DNA from: Rhodovulum imhoffii
GTDB taxonomy: Bacteria > Pseudomonadota > Alphaproteobacteria > Rhodobacterales > Rhodobacteraceae
Assembly (NCBI RefSeq): GCF_003046545.1
Contig: NZ_QAAA01000022.1
Span: forward strand, 1 to 38,532
Direction: 5' to 3'
DNA length: 38,532 nucleotides
The notes beneath the pieces were generated by a model. It ran no database searches and was not told where the DNA came from. It was given only the letters and a program-made list of their open reading frames with translations. A program made the position numbers and the translations under genes. This document shows, in pieces, positions 25,130 to 34,349 of this stretch; the first letter of the stretch is position 1; every line of letters begins with the position of its first letter.

Positions 25130-25285
25130 ATGATATGTACCATTGTAATAGGAAGCTGTGTGTTCGTGCGCGGAACCTTCGTTCGAAAAGAACCGGACGG
25201 ACGGACGGTCGTCCGGTCAGGCGGAGAGCTTTATATTGGCACACTGATAAGTCCCGAACAGGAAACCGAAAAACGCTCCGCATGA
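25130..25285 (+). CDS. Small 51-aa hypothetical protein
   Basis: A short frame beginning MICTIVIGSCVFVRGTFVRK and ending EQETEKRSA. I do not recognise a named family. The pattern is protein-like: a hydrophobic start with Cys3 and Cys10, alternating strand-like residues (TFVRKEPDGRTVVRSGGELY), and a charged C-terminus. G/C third positions dominate from about codon 12 on. A small beta-barrel or cytoplasmic small protein is possible. It has a weak ribosome site, lies alone in an A/T-rich gap with its own possible promoter, and stops 3 bases before the infB terminator stem. It could also be a chance frame. Confidence 0.45.
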   Translation: MICTIVIGSCVFVRGTFVRKEPDGRTVVRSGGELYIGTLISPEQETEKRSA

Positions 25286-25308
25286 AAAGGGTGACCCTAA
25301 GGTCACCC
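25285..25308 (-). terminator. Intrinsic terminator of rimP-nusA-ylxR-infB
   Basis: On the minus strand GGGTGACC (25308-25301) pairs with GGTCACCC (25296-25289) around a 4-nt loop, an 8-bp perfect stem followed directly by TTTT (25288-25285). It starts 15 bases beyond the infB stop. Confidence 0.85.
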
Positions 25309-25322
25309 CGTGAGGACGGTCG

Positions 25323-27803
25323 TCAGTCCAGAGAGCGTTCGACCTCCTGTCGCTCGAATATCTCGATGACGTCGCCCGGTCGGATATCGTCATAGTTTTC
25401 GAATGCCATACCACATTCCTGCCCGGACTGCACTTCCGATACCTCATCCTTGAAACGCTTGAGCGTCTTGAGCGTCCCCTCGTGGACCACGACATCGTCA
25501 CGCAGCAACCGCACCCCGGCAGAGCGACGGGCAACACCTTCGGTCACAAGACACCCTGCGACCTTGCCCACGCCCGAGACCTTGAAGACCTCCTTGATCT
25601 CCGCATAGCCGATGAAGTTTTCGCGAATTTCCGCGCTCAAAAGACCGGAGGCCGCTTTTTTAACATCGTCGACAAGATCGTAGATCACGCTGTAATAGCG
25701 CAGCTCCACACCCTTCTGGTTCGCGGCATTCCTGGCCGGCGCATTCGCACGCACGTTGAAGCCTATAACGGGGGCGCCGGACGCTTCGGCCAGCCCGATA
25801 TCGGTCTCGGTGATGGCCCCCACACCGGCATGGAGAACACGCACCCGAACCTCATCGTTGCCGATCTTTTCCATCGCCTGCAAAATCGCCTCGGCAGACC
25901 CTTGCACATCGGTCTTCACCAGGATCGGCAGCTCAGCGACATTGGCATCCTCCTTGGCCTTGGCCAGAAGCTGATCCAGCGTCGTGGCCGCCCCGGCGGC
26001 GGCGCGCTTGTCCTTGGCGGCCTGTTCGCGATACTCGGCGATTTCACGCGCCTGCGCCTCGGTCTCGACCACGTTCAGAACGTCGCCCGCCTCAGGCGTA
26101 CCGTGCAGGCCCAGAACCTCAACCGGAACCGACGGCCCCGCCGCATCCACGCGATCTCCCTTGTCATTGATCAGCGCACGAACCTTGCCCCACTGCTCCC
26201 CGGCAACGAAAATATCGCCGCGGCGCAGGGTGCCGTGCTGAACCAGGACAGTGGCGACCGGGCCACGGCCGACGTCAAGCTGGGCCTCGATGACCGCGCC
26301 CTGGGCGGCCCGTTCGGGGTTGGCCTTCAGCTCAAGAATTTCGGCCTGAAGCGCGATGGCTTCCAGCAGCTCGTCCAGCCCCTTTCCGGTTTTTGCGGAA
26401 ACCTCCACATCCTGAACATCGCCCGACATCTTCTCGACCACGACTTCGTGCTGAAGAAGGGCGGTGCGCACCTTTTCAGGGTTCGCTTCGGGTTTGTCGC
26501 ACTTGTTGATGGCGACAATCATCGGCACGCCTGCGGCTTTGGCGTGGCTGATGGCCTCCACCGTCTGGGGCATGACCGCGTCATCGGCGGCCACAACCAG
26601 CACGACGATGTCGGTCACCTGCGCACCGCGCGCCCGCATCGAGGTAAAGGCCGCGTGGCCCGGCGTGTCGAGAAAGCTCAGCGTGGCTCCACTGTCGGTT
26701 TTGACCTGATAGGCGCCGATATGCTGCGTGATGCCCCCCGCCTCACCGGCAACGACCTTGGCGTTGCGGATCGCATCCAGCAAAGAGGTCTTCCCGTGAT
26801 CCACGTGCCCCATGATGGTAATGACCGGCGGGCGCGGCCTGAGATCCTCGGGCTTGTCCTCCACCGTATCGATCACGTCTTCCACGTCGGCATCCGAAAC
26901 GCGCACGACCTTGTGGCCGAACTCCTCAACGATGAGCTCCGCCGTGTCCTGGTCGATCGACTGATTCTGTGTGACCATCATGCCCATTTTCATGAGAGCC
27001 TTGACCACATCGGCAACACGCTCGGCCATACGGTTGGCCAATTCCTGCACCACGATGGTTTCGGGCACCTGCACATCGCGGACAATCTTCTCACGCATAT
27101 CCGCGCCGCCCAACGCCTTCTGCCGGGCCCGCTCCTGCTTGCGCTTCATTGCCGCCAGCGACCGGTGCCGCCCCCCGTCGCCCGAAAGCGCCTGACTAAC
27201 GGTCAGCTTGCCCGAACGGCGGTTATCCCCCTTGCCCTTTCCGCGGGCCGGGCGATCGTCGCGGGCATCCCGCTCCCGCTCCTTGCGCGGCGCGGCCTTG
27301 GGTGCGGCGGGCGCCGCGGACGCGGCGGGCGCATCGGCTTTGGCCGCAGGCTCAACGGGCTGTGCTTCGGCGCGTTTGCGGGCCTCGGCCTCTTCCTTGC
27401 GGACCTTTTCGTCCTCTTCGGCCTTGCGGCGGGCAGCTTCTTCCTGTTCGCGCTGTTCGCGTTCCTTGGCCTCGGCCTCTTCCCGGCGACGCTGGCGCTC
27501 TTCCTCGCGACGCTGTTCTTCCTCTTCGCGGGCACGGATCTCATCGGCCTCGCGAGCCTTGGCCGCCTGCAATGCCTTCAGACGACGCTCCATCTCCGCA
27601 TCGGAAATACCCGCCGGGCGCCTTGAAGGATCCCCTCCAGCCGCACCGCCCTTGCCACCGCCAGACTTGGGCACGACGACGCGCTTGCGTTTGGTTTCCA
27701 CCACGACGTTCTTGGTGCGCCCGTGGCTGAAGCTCTGCTTCACCTGTCCGGACCGCGGCCCGCCGCGCAAACCCAAAGTCTTTTTGCCGTCACTATCGCT
27801 CAT
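25323..27803 (-). CDS. infB: Translation initiation factor IF-2
   Basis: IF-2 is the GTPase that places initiator fMet-tRNA on the ribosome. The 826-aa protein has a short N-terminal SKTLGLRGG-like segment and a very highly charged Arg/Glu/Lys-rich helix (about 80-147). An Ala/Pro linker, the IF2 N2 region (about 240-320), the G domain with GHVDHGKTS (332-340), DTPGHAAF and NKCD, and the C-terminal domains that bind fMet-tRNA follow. The ATG overlaps the end of ylxR by 11 bases. It is the last gene of the operon; rbfA and truB, which often follow, are not here, and a terminator lies just downstream. Confidence 0.98.
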   Translation of the reverse strand: MSDSDGKKTLGLRGGPRSGQVKQSFSHGRTKNVVVETKRKRVVVPKSGGGKGGAAGGDPSRRPAGISDAEMERRLKALQAAKAREADEIRAREEEEQRREEERQRRREEAEAKEREQREQEEAARRKAEEDEKVRKEEAEARKRAEAQPVEPAAKADAPAASAAPAAPKAAPRKERERDARDDRPARGKGKGDNRRSGKLTVSQALSGDGGRHRSLAAMKRKQERARQKALGGADMREKIVRDVQVPETIVVQELANRMAERVADVVKALMKMGMMVTQNQSIDQDTAELIVEEFGHKVVRVSDADVEDVIDTVEDKPEDLRPRPPVITIMGHVDHGKTSLLDAIRNAKVVAGEAGGITQHIGAYQVKTDSGATLSFLDTPGHAAFTSMRARGAQVTDIVVLVVAADDAVMPQTVEAISHAKAAGVPMIVAINKCDKPEANPEKVRTALLQHEVVVEKMSGDVQDVEVSAKTGKGLDELLEAIALQAEILELKANPERAAQGAVIEAQLDVGRGPVATVLVQHGTLRRGDIFVAGEQWGKVRALINDKGDRVDAAGPSVPVEVLGLHGTPEAGDVLNVVETEAQAREIAEYREQAAKDKRAAAGAATTLDQLLAKAKEDANVAELPILVKTDVQGSAEAILQAMEKIGNDEVRVRVLHAGVGAITETDIGLAEASGAPVIGFNVRANAPARNAANQKGVELRYYSVIYDLVDDVKKAASGLLSAEIRENFIGYAEIKEVFKVSGVGKVAGCLVTEGVARRSAGVRLLRDDVVVHEGTLKTLKRFKDEVSEVQSGQECGMAFENYDDIRPGDVIEIFERQEVERSLD

Positions 27804-28434
27804 TCGGTCTTCGTACCCTTTCCGGGGGCCGTTCGCCCCCGCCAGTCATCCGCACGCCCGCCAGTCTGGACGCATCCTTTACTACACGTTCCGCGAGTCC
27901 GCCAGCCGCAAGCGCGCCATGTATCACATGTTCCCGCCCGAAAGCCAAACCCATTTCCCGGGCGCTCAGGCAGTCGATATAGGCGTTTTTTCCTTGCGGG
28001 GGCCGCAGCTTCGTCTTGCCGCGACCAGACCCGTCGCTGGCCTGTATCAGGATCGCGGCCTCGCCAGTGGTCAGCCAGCCCTTCACCTTTTCAAACCCGG
28101 CCACCGCCAGCCCCGCCTTGCGGGCCAGGGACAGCCCTTCGACAACCCGGCGCAGCAATGTCGCCTCGACCTGCTCCAACAGGTCTGCGGACACCTGCAC
28201 CGTGCGCTTCGCGCCACGGGCAAACATCCGCCGCCGGATCGCCGCTTCAAGCGCCGGACGATCCGCCGAAACCCAGATGCCCCGCCCCGGCAGCTTTTCA
28301 GCCACGTCGGGCACGATCACATCCCCCGGCCCGACGACGAAACGGATCAGCCCCGCCTTGGGCTGGACTTCGCCGGTGGCGATGCACCGCCGCTCCGGCG
28401 CTTCGGCCCGGAGCCCGCTTCCGCCGCGCCCCAT
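27793..28434 (-). CDS. ylxR: YlxR-family RNA-binding protein with L7Ae-like domain
   Basis: A 213-aa protein with two parts. Residues about 10-90 form the YlxR (DUF448) domain with [19 protein letters not shown] and [12 protein letters not shown]. Residues about 95-195 resemble an L7Ae/L30e-type RNA-binding fold with [21 protein letters not shown] and GKTKLRPPQ. The family, found between nusA and infB in most bacteria, is thought to act in RNA binding and in control of transcription or RNase P; its role in alphaproteobacteria is not settled. It lies 8 bases after nusA and overlaps infB by 11 bases, so it is translationally coupled. The Arg/Pro-rich C-terminal tail is probably disordered. Confidence 0.92.
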   Translation of the reverse strand: MGRGGSGLRAEAPERRCIATGEVQPKAGLIRFVVGPGDVIVPDVAEKLPGRGIWVSADRPALEAAIRRRMFARGAKRTVQVSADLLEQVEATLLRRVVEGLSLARKAGLAVAGFEKVKGWLTTGEAAILIQASDGSGRGKTKLRPPQGKNAYIDCLSAREMGLAFGREHVIHGALAAGGLAERVVKDASRLAGVRMTGGGERPPERVRRPNER

Positions 28435-28442
28435 GGCGGGCC

Positions 28443-30050
28443 TCAGGCCTCAGCCTCTCCGGCGCCCGCCCCATCTTCGCCGGAAATCAGTTCCTCGGGA
28501 TCGACCCAGCCAAGCTGCACCCGCGCCGTCATGATGAGGTTCTGCGCTTCTTCAAGGGAAACGTCAAACTTTTCAAGAAGCCCTTCGTCCTTGACCCGCT
28601 CTCCGTCGACGGTGGTCCAGCCACCGGCCAGCTCCCAATCCGCGCAAGTGGCAAAATCCTCAAGCGTCTTCACACCGTCTTCCGCCAGCACCTCAATCAT
28701 CTGCGGGGTCAGACCGTCGAAATCGACAAGGCTGTCCTCCACGCCCAGATCGCGCGCATGCTCCAAAGCCTTGCGACTCTGGGCCTCAAGAAAATCGCGC
28801 GCGCGGGCCTGAAGCTCATCCGCCGTGCTCTCATCGACGCCGTCGATGGACAGCAACTCATCCTGTTCGACATAGGCGACCTCCTCGAGCGAGGTGAAGC
28901 CTTCCGATACCAGAAGCTGCGCGAAGAACTCATCCAGGTCGAGCGTTTCCATGAACAACCCGGTGCGTTCCTCGAACTCCGCCTGACGGCGCTGGCTTTC
29001 CTCGGCCTCGGTCATGATGTCGATATCCAGACCGGTCAGCTGGCTGGCCAGGCGCACGTTCTGACCGCGCCGCCCGATGGCCAGGGAAAGTTGTTCATCC
29101 GGGACAACGACATCGATTTTCCCGGCCTCCTCATCGATCACGACCTTGGACACCTCGGCCGGTTGCAGCGCATTCACAAGGAAGGTGGCCTGATCTTCGT
29201 TCCAGGGAATGATGTCGATCTTTTCGCCCTGAAGCTCATTCACCACGGCCTGCACGCGGGAGCCGCGCATGCCGACACAGGCCCCGACCGGATCAATTCC
29301 GCTGTCATAGGAAATGACGGCGATCTTCGCGCGAGATCCCGGATCGCGGGCGACGGCCTTGATCTCGATGATCCCGTCGTAGATTTCCGGCACCTCCATC
29401 TTGAAGAGTTCGGCCATGAATTCCGGCGCCGTGCGCGACAGGAAGATCTGCGGGCCGCGCACCTCACGGCGGACATCCTTGATATAACAGCGGATGCGAT
29501 CGTTCGGGCGGTAGCTTTCGCGGCCGATCTTTTCGTTGCGCCGCAGGATACCTTCGCCCCGACCGATATCGACGATGACGTTCCCGTACTCTTCCCGCTT
29601 GACGATGCCGTTGATGATGGTGCCCGCGCGATCCTTGAATTCCTCGTACTGGCGGTCACGCTCGGCCTCGCGCACCTTTTGCAGAATCACCTGCTTGGCG
29701 CTCTGTGCCGCGATACGACCCAGTTCCACCGGGGGAACCTCATCGCACAACTCATCGCCCACCTTGGGGTCGGCCATGTACTGGCGGGCCTGTTCGACCG
29801 TCAGTTCCGCCTGATAGTTTTCCAGCGCGTCGTCTTCGACCACCGTGCGCACGCGGGTAAAGGTGGCCTTGCCGGTCTTGCGATCGATCGCCACACGGAT
29901 ATCCATCTCCGCGCCGTAACGCGACTTCGCCGCCCGGGCGAGGGATTCCTCCATTGCCTGCACGACAAGATCCGGGTCGATCATTTTCTCGCGGGCCACG
30001 GCCTCGGCGGTTTGCAGCAACTCAAGCTGATTGGCAGAGGTAATCGCCAT
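28443..30050 (-). CDS. nusA: Transcription termination/antitermination factor NusA
   Basis: NusA binds RNA polymerase and nascent RNA and influences pausing, termination and antitermination. The 535-aa protein has the N-terminal polymerase-binding domain (1-130), S1 domain with VDIGRGEGILRRNEKI (about 150-200), KH1 and KH2 (about 205-345; GACVGMRGSRVQAV, AIGRRGQNVRLA), and two C-terminal helical repeats with EFFAQLLVSEGFTSLEEVA and MIEVLAEDGVKTLEDFA. It ends with an acidic GEDGAGAGEAEA tail. Two bases after rimP. It is a plausible regulator of its own operon, given the leader terminator found upstream of rimP. Confidence 0.98.
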   Translation of the reverse strand: MAITSANQLELLQTAEAVAREKMIDPDLVVQAMEESLARAAKSRYGAEMDIRVAIDRKTGKATFTRVRTVVEDDALENYQAELTVEQARQYMADPKVGDELCDEVPPVELGRIAAQSAKQVILQKVREAERDRQYEEFKDRAGTIINGIVKREEYGNVIVDIGRGEGILRRNEKIGRESYRPNDRIRCYIKDVRREVRGPQIFLSRTAPEFMAELFKMEVPEIYDGIIEIKAVARDPGSRAKIAVISYDSGIDPVGACVGMRGSRVQAVVNELQGEKIDIIPWNEDQATFLVNALQPAEVSKVVIDEEAGKIDVVVPDEQLSLAIGRRGQNVRLASQLTGLDIDIMTEAEESQRRQAEFEERTGLFMETLDLDEFFAQLLVSEGFTSLEEVAYVEQDELLSIDGVDESTADELQARARDFLEAQSRKALEHARDLGVEDSLVDFDGLTPQMIEVLAEDGVKTLEDFATCADWELAGGWTTVDGERVKDEGLLEKFDVSLEEAQNLIMTARVQLGWVDPEELISGEDGAGAGEAEA

Positions 30051-30052
30051 TG

Positions 30053-30631
30053 TCAGTCCTCCTCGGTGGCGGGGGCGCCATCGGTTTCAATCTCATCAAA
30101 ATCGGCTTCGTCGACGATGCCGGCCTCCTTGCGCGCCTTCAGCATGTCGCGAATCAGGTCATCGGTCAGCACCAGCTTGGCGTCCGACAGCCAGTCGAAT
30201 TTCAGGCCCACGGTGCCCTCCCGGATGGCCAGCAGGACCTCGTCCCCCTCGGTTCCGGCCAGCAAACCCCTGAAGCGGCGGCGCCCGTCGATCAGCTCGG
30301 TGGTTTCGATCTTGGCGTCGTAGCCCTCCCAGATGTCGAAATCTTTCAGCCGGGTCAGGGGCCGGTCGATTCCGGGGGACGACACCTCAAGTGTGTACGC
30401 GTCCTCGAGCGGGTCCTCGACATCCAGCACGGCGGAAATGGCGGTAGAGATTTTCGCGCAGTCTTCCACCTCTATCCCGCCCTCGGGGCGCTCGGCCATG
30501 ATCTGAAGCGTCCTGGTGTTGCCCCCCATCAGCCGTATGCGCACCAGATCAAACCCCATCCCCTCGATCACGGGGGCAAGGATCGCGGCCAGACGGCGGT
30601 CGATGGCGGTTTTTGCGATGAGGTCGCTCAT
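30053..30631 (-). CDS. rimP: Ribosome maturation factor RimP
   Basis: RimP is needed for assembly of the 30S subunit. The 192-aa protein has both domains: the N-terminal alpha-beta domain with [12 protein letters not shown] (about 26-37) and [16 protein letters not shown], the hallmark [14 protein letters not shown] (about 79-92), and an SH3-like C-terminal domain. It closes with an acidic tail. First gene of rimP-nusA-ylxR-infB. The ribosome site is weak (GGA only), and a hairpin with a T-run lies 15 bases ahead of the ATG, so expression is probably controlled in the leader. Confidence 0.96.
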   Translation of the reverse strand: MSDLIAKTAIDRRLAAILAPVIEGMGFDLVRIRLMGGNTRTLQIMAERPEGGIEVEDCAKISTAISAVLDVEDPLEDAYTLEVSSPGIDRPLTRLKDFDIWEGYDAKIETTELIDGRRRFRGLLAGTEGDEVLLAIREGTVGLKFDWLSDAKLVLTDDLIRDMLKARKEAGIVDEADFDEIETDGAPATEED

Positions 30632-30646
30632 GGGTCGTCCAGATAC

Positions 30647-30669
30647 AAAAAAACGGGCGCGCGGCCCGT
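30647..30669 (-). terminator. Intrinsic terminator in the rimP leader (attenuator candidate)
   Basis: On the minus strand ACGGGC (30669-30664) pairs with GCCCGT (30658-30653) over a 5-nt loop and is followed by seven Ts (30653-30647). It lies after the candidate promoter and before the rimP ATG, where an unconditional terminator would shut off the operon. A second stem, GTTCGG/CCGAAC, can form earlier in the same leader. Confidence 0.65.
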
Positions 30670-30725
30670 GTATATTTCACCGGTGGAAGTTCGGGGATGG
30701 AAGCCGAACCGCCGCTGTTGGCCTT

Positions 30726-30754
30726 CATATAGGACCGTTGGTCCGAGTCTGCAA
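30726..30754 (-). promoter_or_regulatory. Promoter of rimP-nusA-ylxR-infB
   Basis: On the minus strand TTGCAG (30754-30749), a 17-bp spacer and TATATG (30731-30726) make a good sigma-70-like promoter. It would start RNA at about 30719 and give a leader of about 88 nt. The spacer contains the dyad GGACC-N3-GGTCC (30732-30744), a possible operator. Confidence 0.65.
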
Positions 30755-30763
30755 GCGAAAGCT

Positions 30764-30793
30764 TTGACGCGCCCCGGTGTCGCAGGTTCATAA
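30764..30793 (+). promoter_or_regulatory. trpB: Candidate trpB promoter
   Basis: TTGACG (30764-30769), 18 bp, TCATAA (30788-30793), with the TSS expected about 60 bases before the trpB ATG. It lies back-to-back with the rimP promoter, about 10 bp from its -35. Confidence 0.4.
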
Positions 30794-30861
30794 GCCGGTG
30801 GCGCCATGTCGGAGCGTGCTCTAACATCGCCGCCGCGCAAGATACCGAACGAGGGCCCAGG

Positions 30862-32070
30862 ATGACGACACACCCCCACACACACCCGCTGCTGACCCCG
30901 ACCCCCGGCGGCTTTTTCGGCGAGTACGGCGGCCCGATCAGCGACCCGAAGATCGCCGCCCTGATGACCGAAATCGGGCAGGCCCTGGACGAAGCCCTCG
31001 CCGACCCGACATTCGAGACCCAGATGGCAGACCTGCGTGCCAACTATGTCGGACGCCCCAGCCCGGTCTACCATGCCGGGAACCTGTCCCCCAAAGGCGG
31101 GGCGCAGATCTGGCTCAAGCGTGAAGATCTCAATCACACCGGCGCGCACAAGATCAACCATTGCATCGGGCAGGTCTTGCTGGCCAGGCGCATGGGGAAA
31201 AAGCGCGTTCTGGCCGAAACCGGCGCCGGGCAGCACGGCGTTGCGCTGGCGACGGCCTGTGCGCTTTTGGGGGTGGCGTGTGAAATCCACATGGGTGTGG
31301 TCGATATCGCCAAGGAGCACCCCAACGTGTCGCGCATGAAAATCCTCGGCTGCAAGCTGGTCCCCGTGTCGATGGGCACCGGCACGCTGAAAGACGCCGT
31401 GGACAGCGCCTTCATGGCTTATCTGCAAGACCCCGAGGACACGATGTTCGCCATCGGCTCCATCTGCGGGCCGGACCCTTACCCGCGCATGGTACAGGCG
31501 TTCCAGTCGATCGTCGGGCGTGAGGCGCGGCAGCAGTTCCTGGAACGGACCGGCGCGCTGCCAACCGAAGTGGCGGCCTGCGTCGGCGGCGGCTCCAACG
31601 CGATCGGGCTGTTCAGCGGATTCATGGACGACGAAGACGTCACTCTCGTGGGCGTAGAGCCCGCCGGCAAGGGGCTGGACACCAGGGACCACGCCGCCAC
31701 ACTGACCCTGGGCAAACCGGGGGAGATGCACGGCTTCCGCTGCTATTACCTGCAAGACGAGAATGGCGCACCCGCACCGGTGCATTCCGTCGCCTCGGGG
31801 CTGGATTATCCCGGCGTCGGCCCGCAGCATTGCAACCTCAAGGATCTGGGGCGCGCCCGGTACGAAAGCGCCACAGACAAGGAATGCTTTGACGCCTTCC
31901 TCGCCCTGTCGCGCAGCGAGGGGATCATCCCCGCCCTCGAAAGCGCCCACGCGGTGGCCTATGCCATGCGCCGCGCCCCACAGATGCCGCCGGATCAGAC
32001 GATCCTGGTGAATCTCAGCGGGCGGGGAGACAAGGACATCGATTTCGCGATCGAACAGCTGGGGCTTTGA
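30862..32070 (+). CDS. trpB: Tryptophan synthase beta chain
   Basis: TrpB joins indole and serine to tryptophan with PLP. The 402-aa protein is the standard TrpB1 type. It has GGFFGEYGG (16-24), [12 protein letters not shown] (65-76), [15 protein letters not shown] with the PLP Lys at residue 97, [28 protein letters not shown] (phosphate loop) and [11 protein letters not shown]. The start has AGG-type spacing and a His-rich N-terminus (MTTHPHTHP). It is single here: neither trpF nor trpA is adjacent, the downstream gene being convergent pip 3 bases away. The alpha subunit it needs must be encoded elsewhere. Confidence 0.97.
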   Translation: MTTHPHTHPLLTPTPGGFFGEYGGPISDPKIAALMTEIGQALDEALADPTFETQMADLRANYVGRPSPVYHAGNLSPKGGAQIWLKREDLNHTGAHKINHCIGQVLLARRMGKKRVLAETGAGQHGVALATACALLGVACEIHMGVVDIAKEHPNVSRMKILGCKLVPVSMGTGTLKDAVDSAFMAYLQDPEDTMFAIGSICGPDPYPRMVQAFQSIVGREARQQFLERTGALPTEVAACVGGGSNAIGLFSGFMDDEDVTLVGVEPAGKGLDTRDHAATLTLGKPGEMHGFRCYYLQDENGAPAPVHSVASGLDYPGVGPQHCNLKDLGRARYESATDKECFDAFLALSRSEGIIPALESAHAVAYAMRRAPQMPPDQTILVNLSGRGDKDIDFAIEQLGL

Positions 32071-32073
32071 CGC

Positions 32074-33060
32074 TCAGGCGTCCGCTCCGATCAGGCGCGC
32101 CACCTCCTGCGTGGCGCGCACCAGCTCCGCGGCGATTCCGGGCTCTGACAAGGCATGGCCGGCCAAAGAAATCATGCGCAGTTGCCCTCTGTCCCAACCC
32201 TGCGACAAGCGCCAGGCCGAAGCCGGTGGACACACCATGTCATAACGCCCCTGTATGATAATACCCGGCACCGTGCTGAGGCGCGGCAGGTTATGCAGGA
32301 TCTGATCGTCGCGCTCCAGAAAGCCGCCATTGTGGAAATAATGGTTCTCCAGCCGGGCAAACGCGCGGGCGTAATCGGCAGGTGGGCTGCCTGCCTCCGC
32401 AGGAGAGTTGAGCGACGCCAGCGCATTTTCCCACATCGTCCAGGCACGGGCGAAGCGAACCTCCTGCACGCTATCCCCGGAAAACAGCCGCCGGTGATAA
32501 GCGGCAATCATGTCGCCCCGCTCATCCTCGGGAACAAGCGCGGTGAAGCGGCGCCACTGGTCGGGAAAAAACCGCGCCGCGCCCCCCCCGTAGAACCAGT
32601 CCAGCTCGGCGCGGGTCATAAGGAACACCCCGCGCAAGATCAGCCACGCGGCACGTTCGGGGCAGGCCTGGGCGTAAAGCAACGCCAGAGTCGCGCCCCA
32701 ACTGCCCCCGAACACCACCCAGCGCGAGATGCCCAACGCCCCGCGAATGGTTTCGATATCGCGCACAAGGTGCCACGTCGTGTTGGCCGATACGCTGGCA
32801 TGCGGGCGCGAACGCCCGCAGCCGCGCTGATCGAACAGAACGATGCGATAAACCTCTGGGTCGAAAAACCGCCGCATCGCCGGGCTGCACCCCCCGCCGG
32901 GCCCGCCATGCAACACCACCACCGGCAGGCCGCCGGGGTTGCCGCATTGCTCCACGTAAAGAACATGCCCCTCGCCAACCTCAAGCATCCGCTGGTCAAA
33001 CGGGTTCGTCGGCGGATAAAGAATGTGCGATGCGCGCTTTTGGCCTGCGGATTTGTCCAT
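32074..33060 (-). CDS. pip: Prolyl iminopeptidase (alpha/beta hydrolase, S33)
   Basis: Releases N-terminal proline from peptides in the cytoplasm. The 328-aa product shows [10 protein letters not shown] (oxyanion region, 51-60), FDQRGCGRS (76-84), the nucleophile Ser120 in [10 protein letters not shown], the acid in [10 protein letters not shown] and the His in [10 protein letters not shown]. It has the Trp/Glu-rich cap typical of the family ([24 protein letters not shown] region, where the substrate amino group is bound). Full length. Convergent with trpB (3-base gap) and divergent from ubiG. A TATATA box (33069-33074) lies only 8 bases before the ATG, so a very short leader is possible. Confidence 0.95.
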   Translation of the reverse strand: MDKSAGQKRASHILYPPTNPFDQRMLEVGEGHVLYVEQCGNPGGLPVVVLHGGPGGGCSPAMRRFFDPEVYRIVLFDQRGCGRSRPHASVSANTTWHLVRDIETIRGALGISRWVVFGGSWGATLALLYAQACPERAAWLILRGVFLMTRAELDWFYGGGAARFFPDQWRRFTALVPEDERGDMIAAYHRRLFSGDSVQEVRFARAWTMWENALASLNSPAEAGSPPADYARAFARLENHYFHNGGFLERDDQILHNLPRLSTVPGIIIQGRYDMVCPPASAWRLSQGWDRGQLRMISLAGHALSEPGIAAELVRATQEVARLIGADA

Positions 33061-33132
33061 CTGGCGCCTATATACCTCTTTTTACCGCCCCGTCAGGGGG
33101 CGTGCGACCAAAAAACAGGAACGGAGCCCCCG

Positions 33133-33876
33133 ATGCAAGCTGCCCAGACCACTGTCGACCAGTCCGAGGTTGCCAAGTTCGAAGCCATGGCCGCCGAGTG
33201 GTGGGATCCTGACGGCAAGTTCAAGCCGCTGCACATGCTCAACCCCTGTCGGCTGGACTATATCACCAGTCAAATAGCGGCGGAATTCGGTCGTGACCTG
33301 TCGGCGGAAAAACCGTTCACGGGGCTGCGCCTGCTCGATATCGGCTGCGGCGGCGGGTTGTTGTCGGAACCGATGGCACGGCTGGGGGCCAGCGTCGTGG
33401 GGGCCGATGCCGCGGAACGCAACATTCCCGTGGCCCGGATCCATGCCGAACAATCGGGCCTGGAGATCGACTACCGTCACACCACCGCAGAGGCCCTGGC
33501 CGAAGCCGGCGAGCAATTCGATATCGTCCTTAACATGGAAGTGGTGGAGCACGTTGCCGATCCGCTGGCTTACCTGACCGCCTGCCGGCAATTGCTCAAA
33601 CCTGACGGGCTGCACCTGTGTTCAACAATCAACCGAAACCCCAAAGCGTTCATGATGGCGATTTTCGGGGCCGAATACGTGATGCGCTGGCTGCCCAAAG
33701 GCACCCATGAATATGGCAAGTTCATCACCCCCGACGAACTGTTTTCCCTGATCGAACAGGCCGGCCTGACCCCGGTTGACCGCAAGGGGTTCGTGTTCAA
33801 CCCGATTTCGTGGCGCTGGACGGTCTCCGGACGTGATCTGAGCGTGAATTACGTCACCGCTTCGATCAAACGTTAA
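33133..33876 (+). CDS. ubiG: Ubiquinone biosynthesis O-methyltransferase
   Basis: UbiG performs both O-methylations of ubiquinone synthesis with S-adenosylmethionine. The 247-aa protein has the N-terminal [19 protein letters not shown] (16-34), motif [10 protein letters not shown] (67-75), [22 protein letters not shown] (motif around the catalytic acid), [12 protein letters not shown] and the C-terminal FNPISWRW membrane-binding type segment. The start ATG at 33133 has GGAG 6 bases upstream; the longer open frame before it lies antisense to pip. Its stop TAA shares the TTAA at 33873-33876 with the stop of the convergent marR gene. Confidence 0.96.
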   Translation: MQAAQTTVDQSEVAKFEAMAAEWWDPDGKFKPLHMLNPCRLDYITSQIAAEFGRDLSAEKPFTGLRLLDIGCGGGLLSEPMARLGASVVGADAAERNIPVARIHAEQSGLEIDYRHTTAEALAEAGEQFDIVLNMEVVEHVADPLAYLTACRQLLKPDGLHLCSTINRNPKAFMMAIFGAEYVMRWLPKGTHEYGKFITPDELFSLIEQAGLTPVDRKGFVFNPISWRWTVSGRDLSVNYVTASIKR

Positions 33877-34349
33877 GGACTCCCTTCCAGCTTCTGGCGC
33901 AAAAGCCGCAGCACCGGCAGCGCCGCGCGCAGGCGATCGTGCCCGATATCGGCCACGGCCTCCGCCAGCACCGGGGCGATGGCCTGAAGCGCGGCATCGC
34001 GCGCCGCCCGCCCCGAGGGGCTGATTGCCACCATCTTGCGACGGGCATCGTCCCAGTCCGGGCGGATATGCACATGCCCGGCCCATTCCAGCTTGTTCAG
34101 GGTATTGGTCATTGCCCCCCGCGTCACATGAAACACCTGCGCCAATTGCGCCGGGCTGCGCTCCTCCCCGATATTGGCAAGGTGGTTGAGCACTGAGAAA
34201 TGGCTCAGCTCCATGCCGCGCGGCAGCACCCGTGACAGACGGTTGCGCGCCAGCTGATCGGCCATGAAGATTTCGCTGAACAGCGCAACGGCAAGCACAT
34301 CATTTCCGTCACGTGGAGGGAATGGTGGGGGGGGTGAAGGGTCTGTCAT
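33873..34349 (-). CDS. MarR-family transcriptional regulator
   Basis: A 158-aa winged-helix regulator. The dimer helix holds [20 protein letters not shown] (about 23-42). The DNA-binding helix-turn-helix is [24 protein letters not shown], and the wing has [18 protein letters not shown]. The Met at 34349 was chosen over one six codons earlier because it gives the MTDPSPPPP-type N-terminus seen in relatives, but neither has a clear ribosome site. In either case the gene overlaps the end of the nitrilase gene (41 bases), so it is coupled to the grxC-nitrilase run. The ligand is unknown. Confidence 0.9.
   Translation of the reverse strand: MTDPSPPPPFPPRDGNDVLAVALFSEIFMADQLARNRLSRVLPRGMELSHFSVLNHLANIGEERSPAQLAQVFHVTRGAMTNTLNKLEWAGHVHIRPDWDDARRKMVAISPSGRAARDAALQAIAPVLAEAVADIGHDRLRAALPVLRLLRQKLEGSP

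Noticed and set aside
25135-25395. 86-codon frame overlapping the small ORF in another phase
   Set aside because: Arg-rich, unlike a folded protein, and it runs through the infB terminator into infB; the 25130 frame is the better candidate.
25482-27626. 714-codon plus-strand frame opposite infB
   Set aside because: Antisense shadow of IF-2; no motif of its own.
27723-30323. 866-codon plus-strand frame opposite ylxR, nusA and rimP
   Set aside because: Antisense to three well-identified genes and crosses their boundaries; no ribosome site.
33086-33102. CGCCCC-GTCAG-GGGGCG hairpin ahead of ubiG as a terminator
   Set aside because: No T-run on either strand and no gene end nearby; at most a leader structure or chance pairing.
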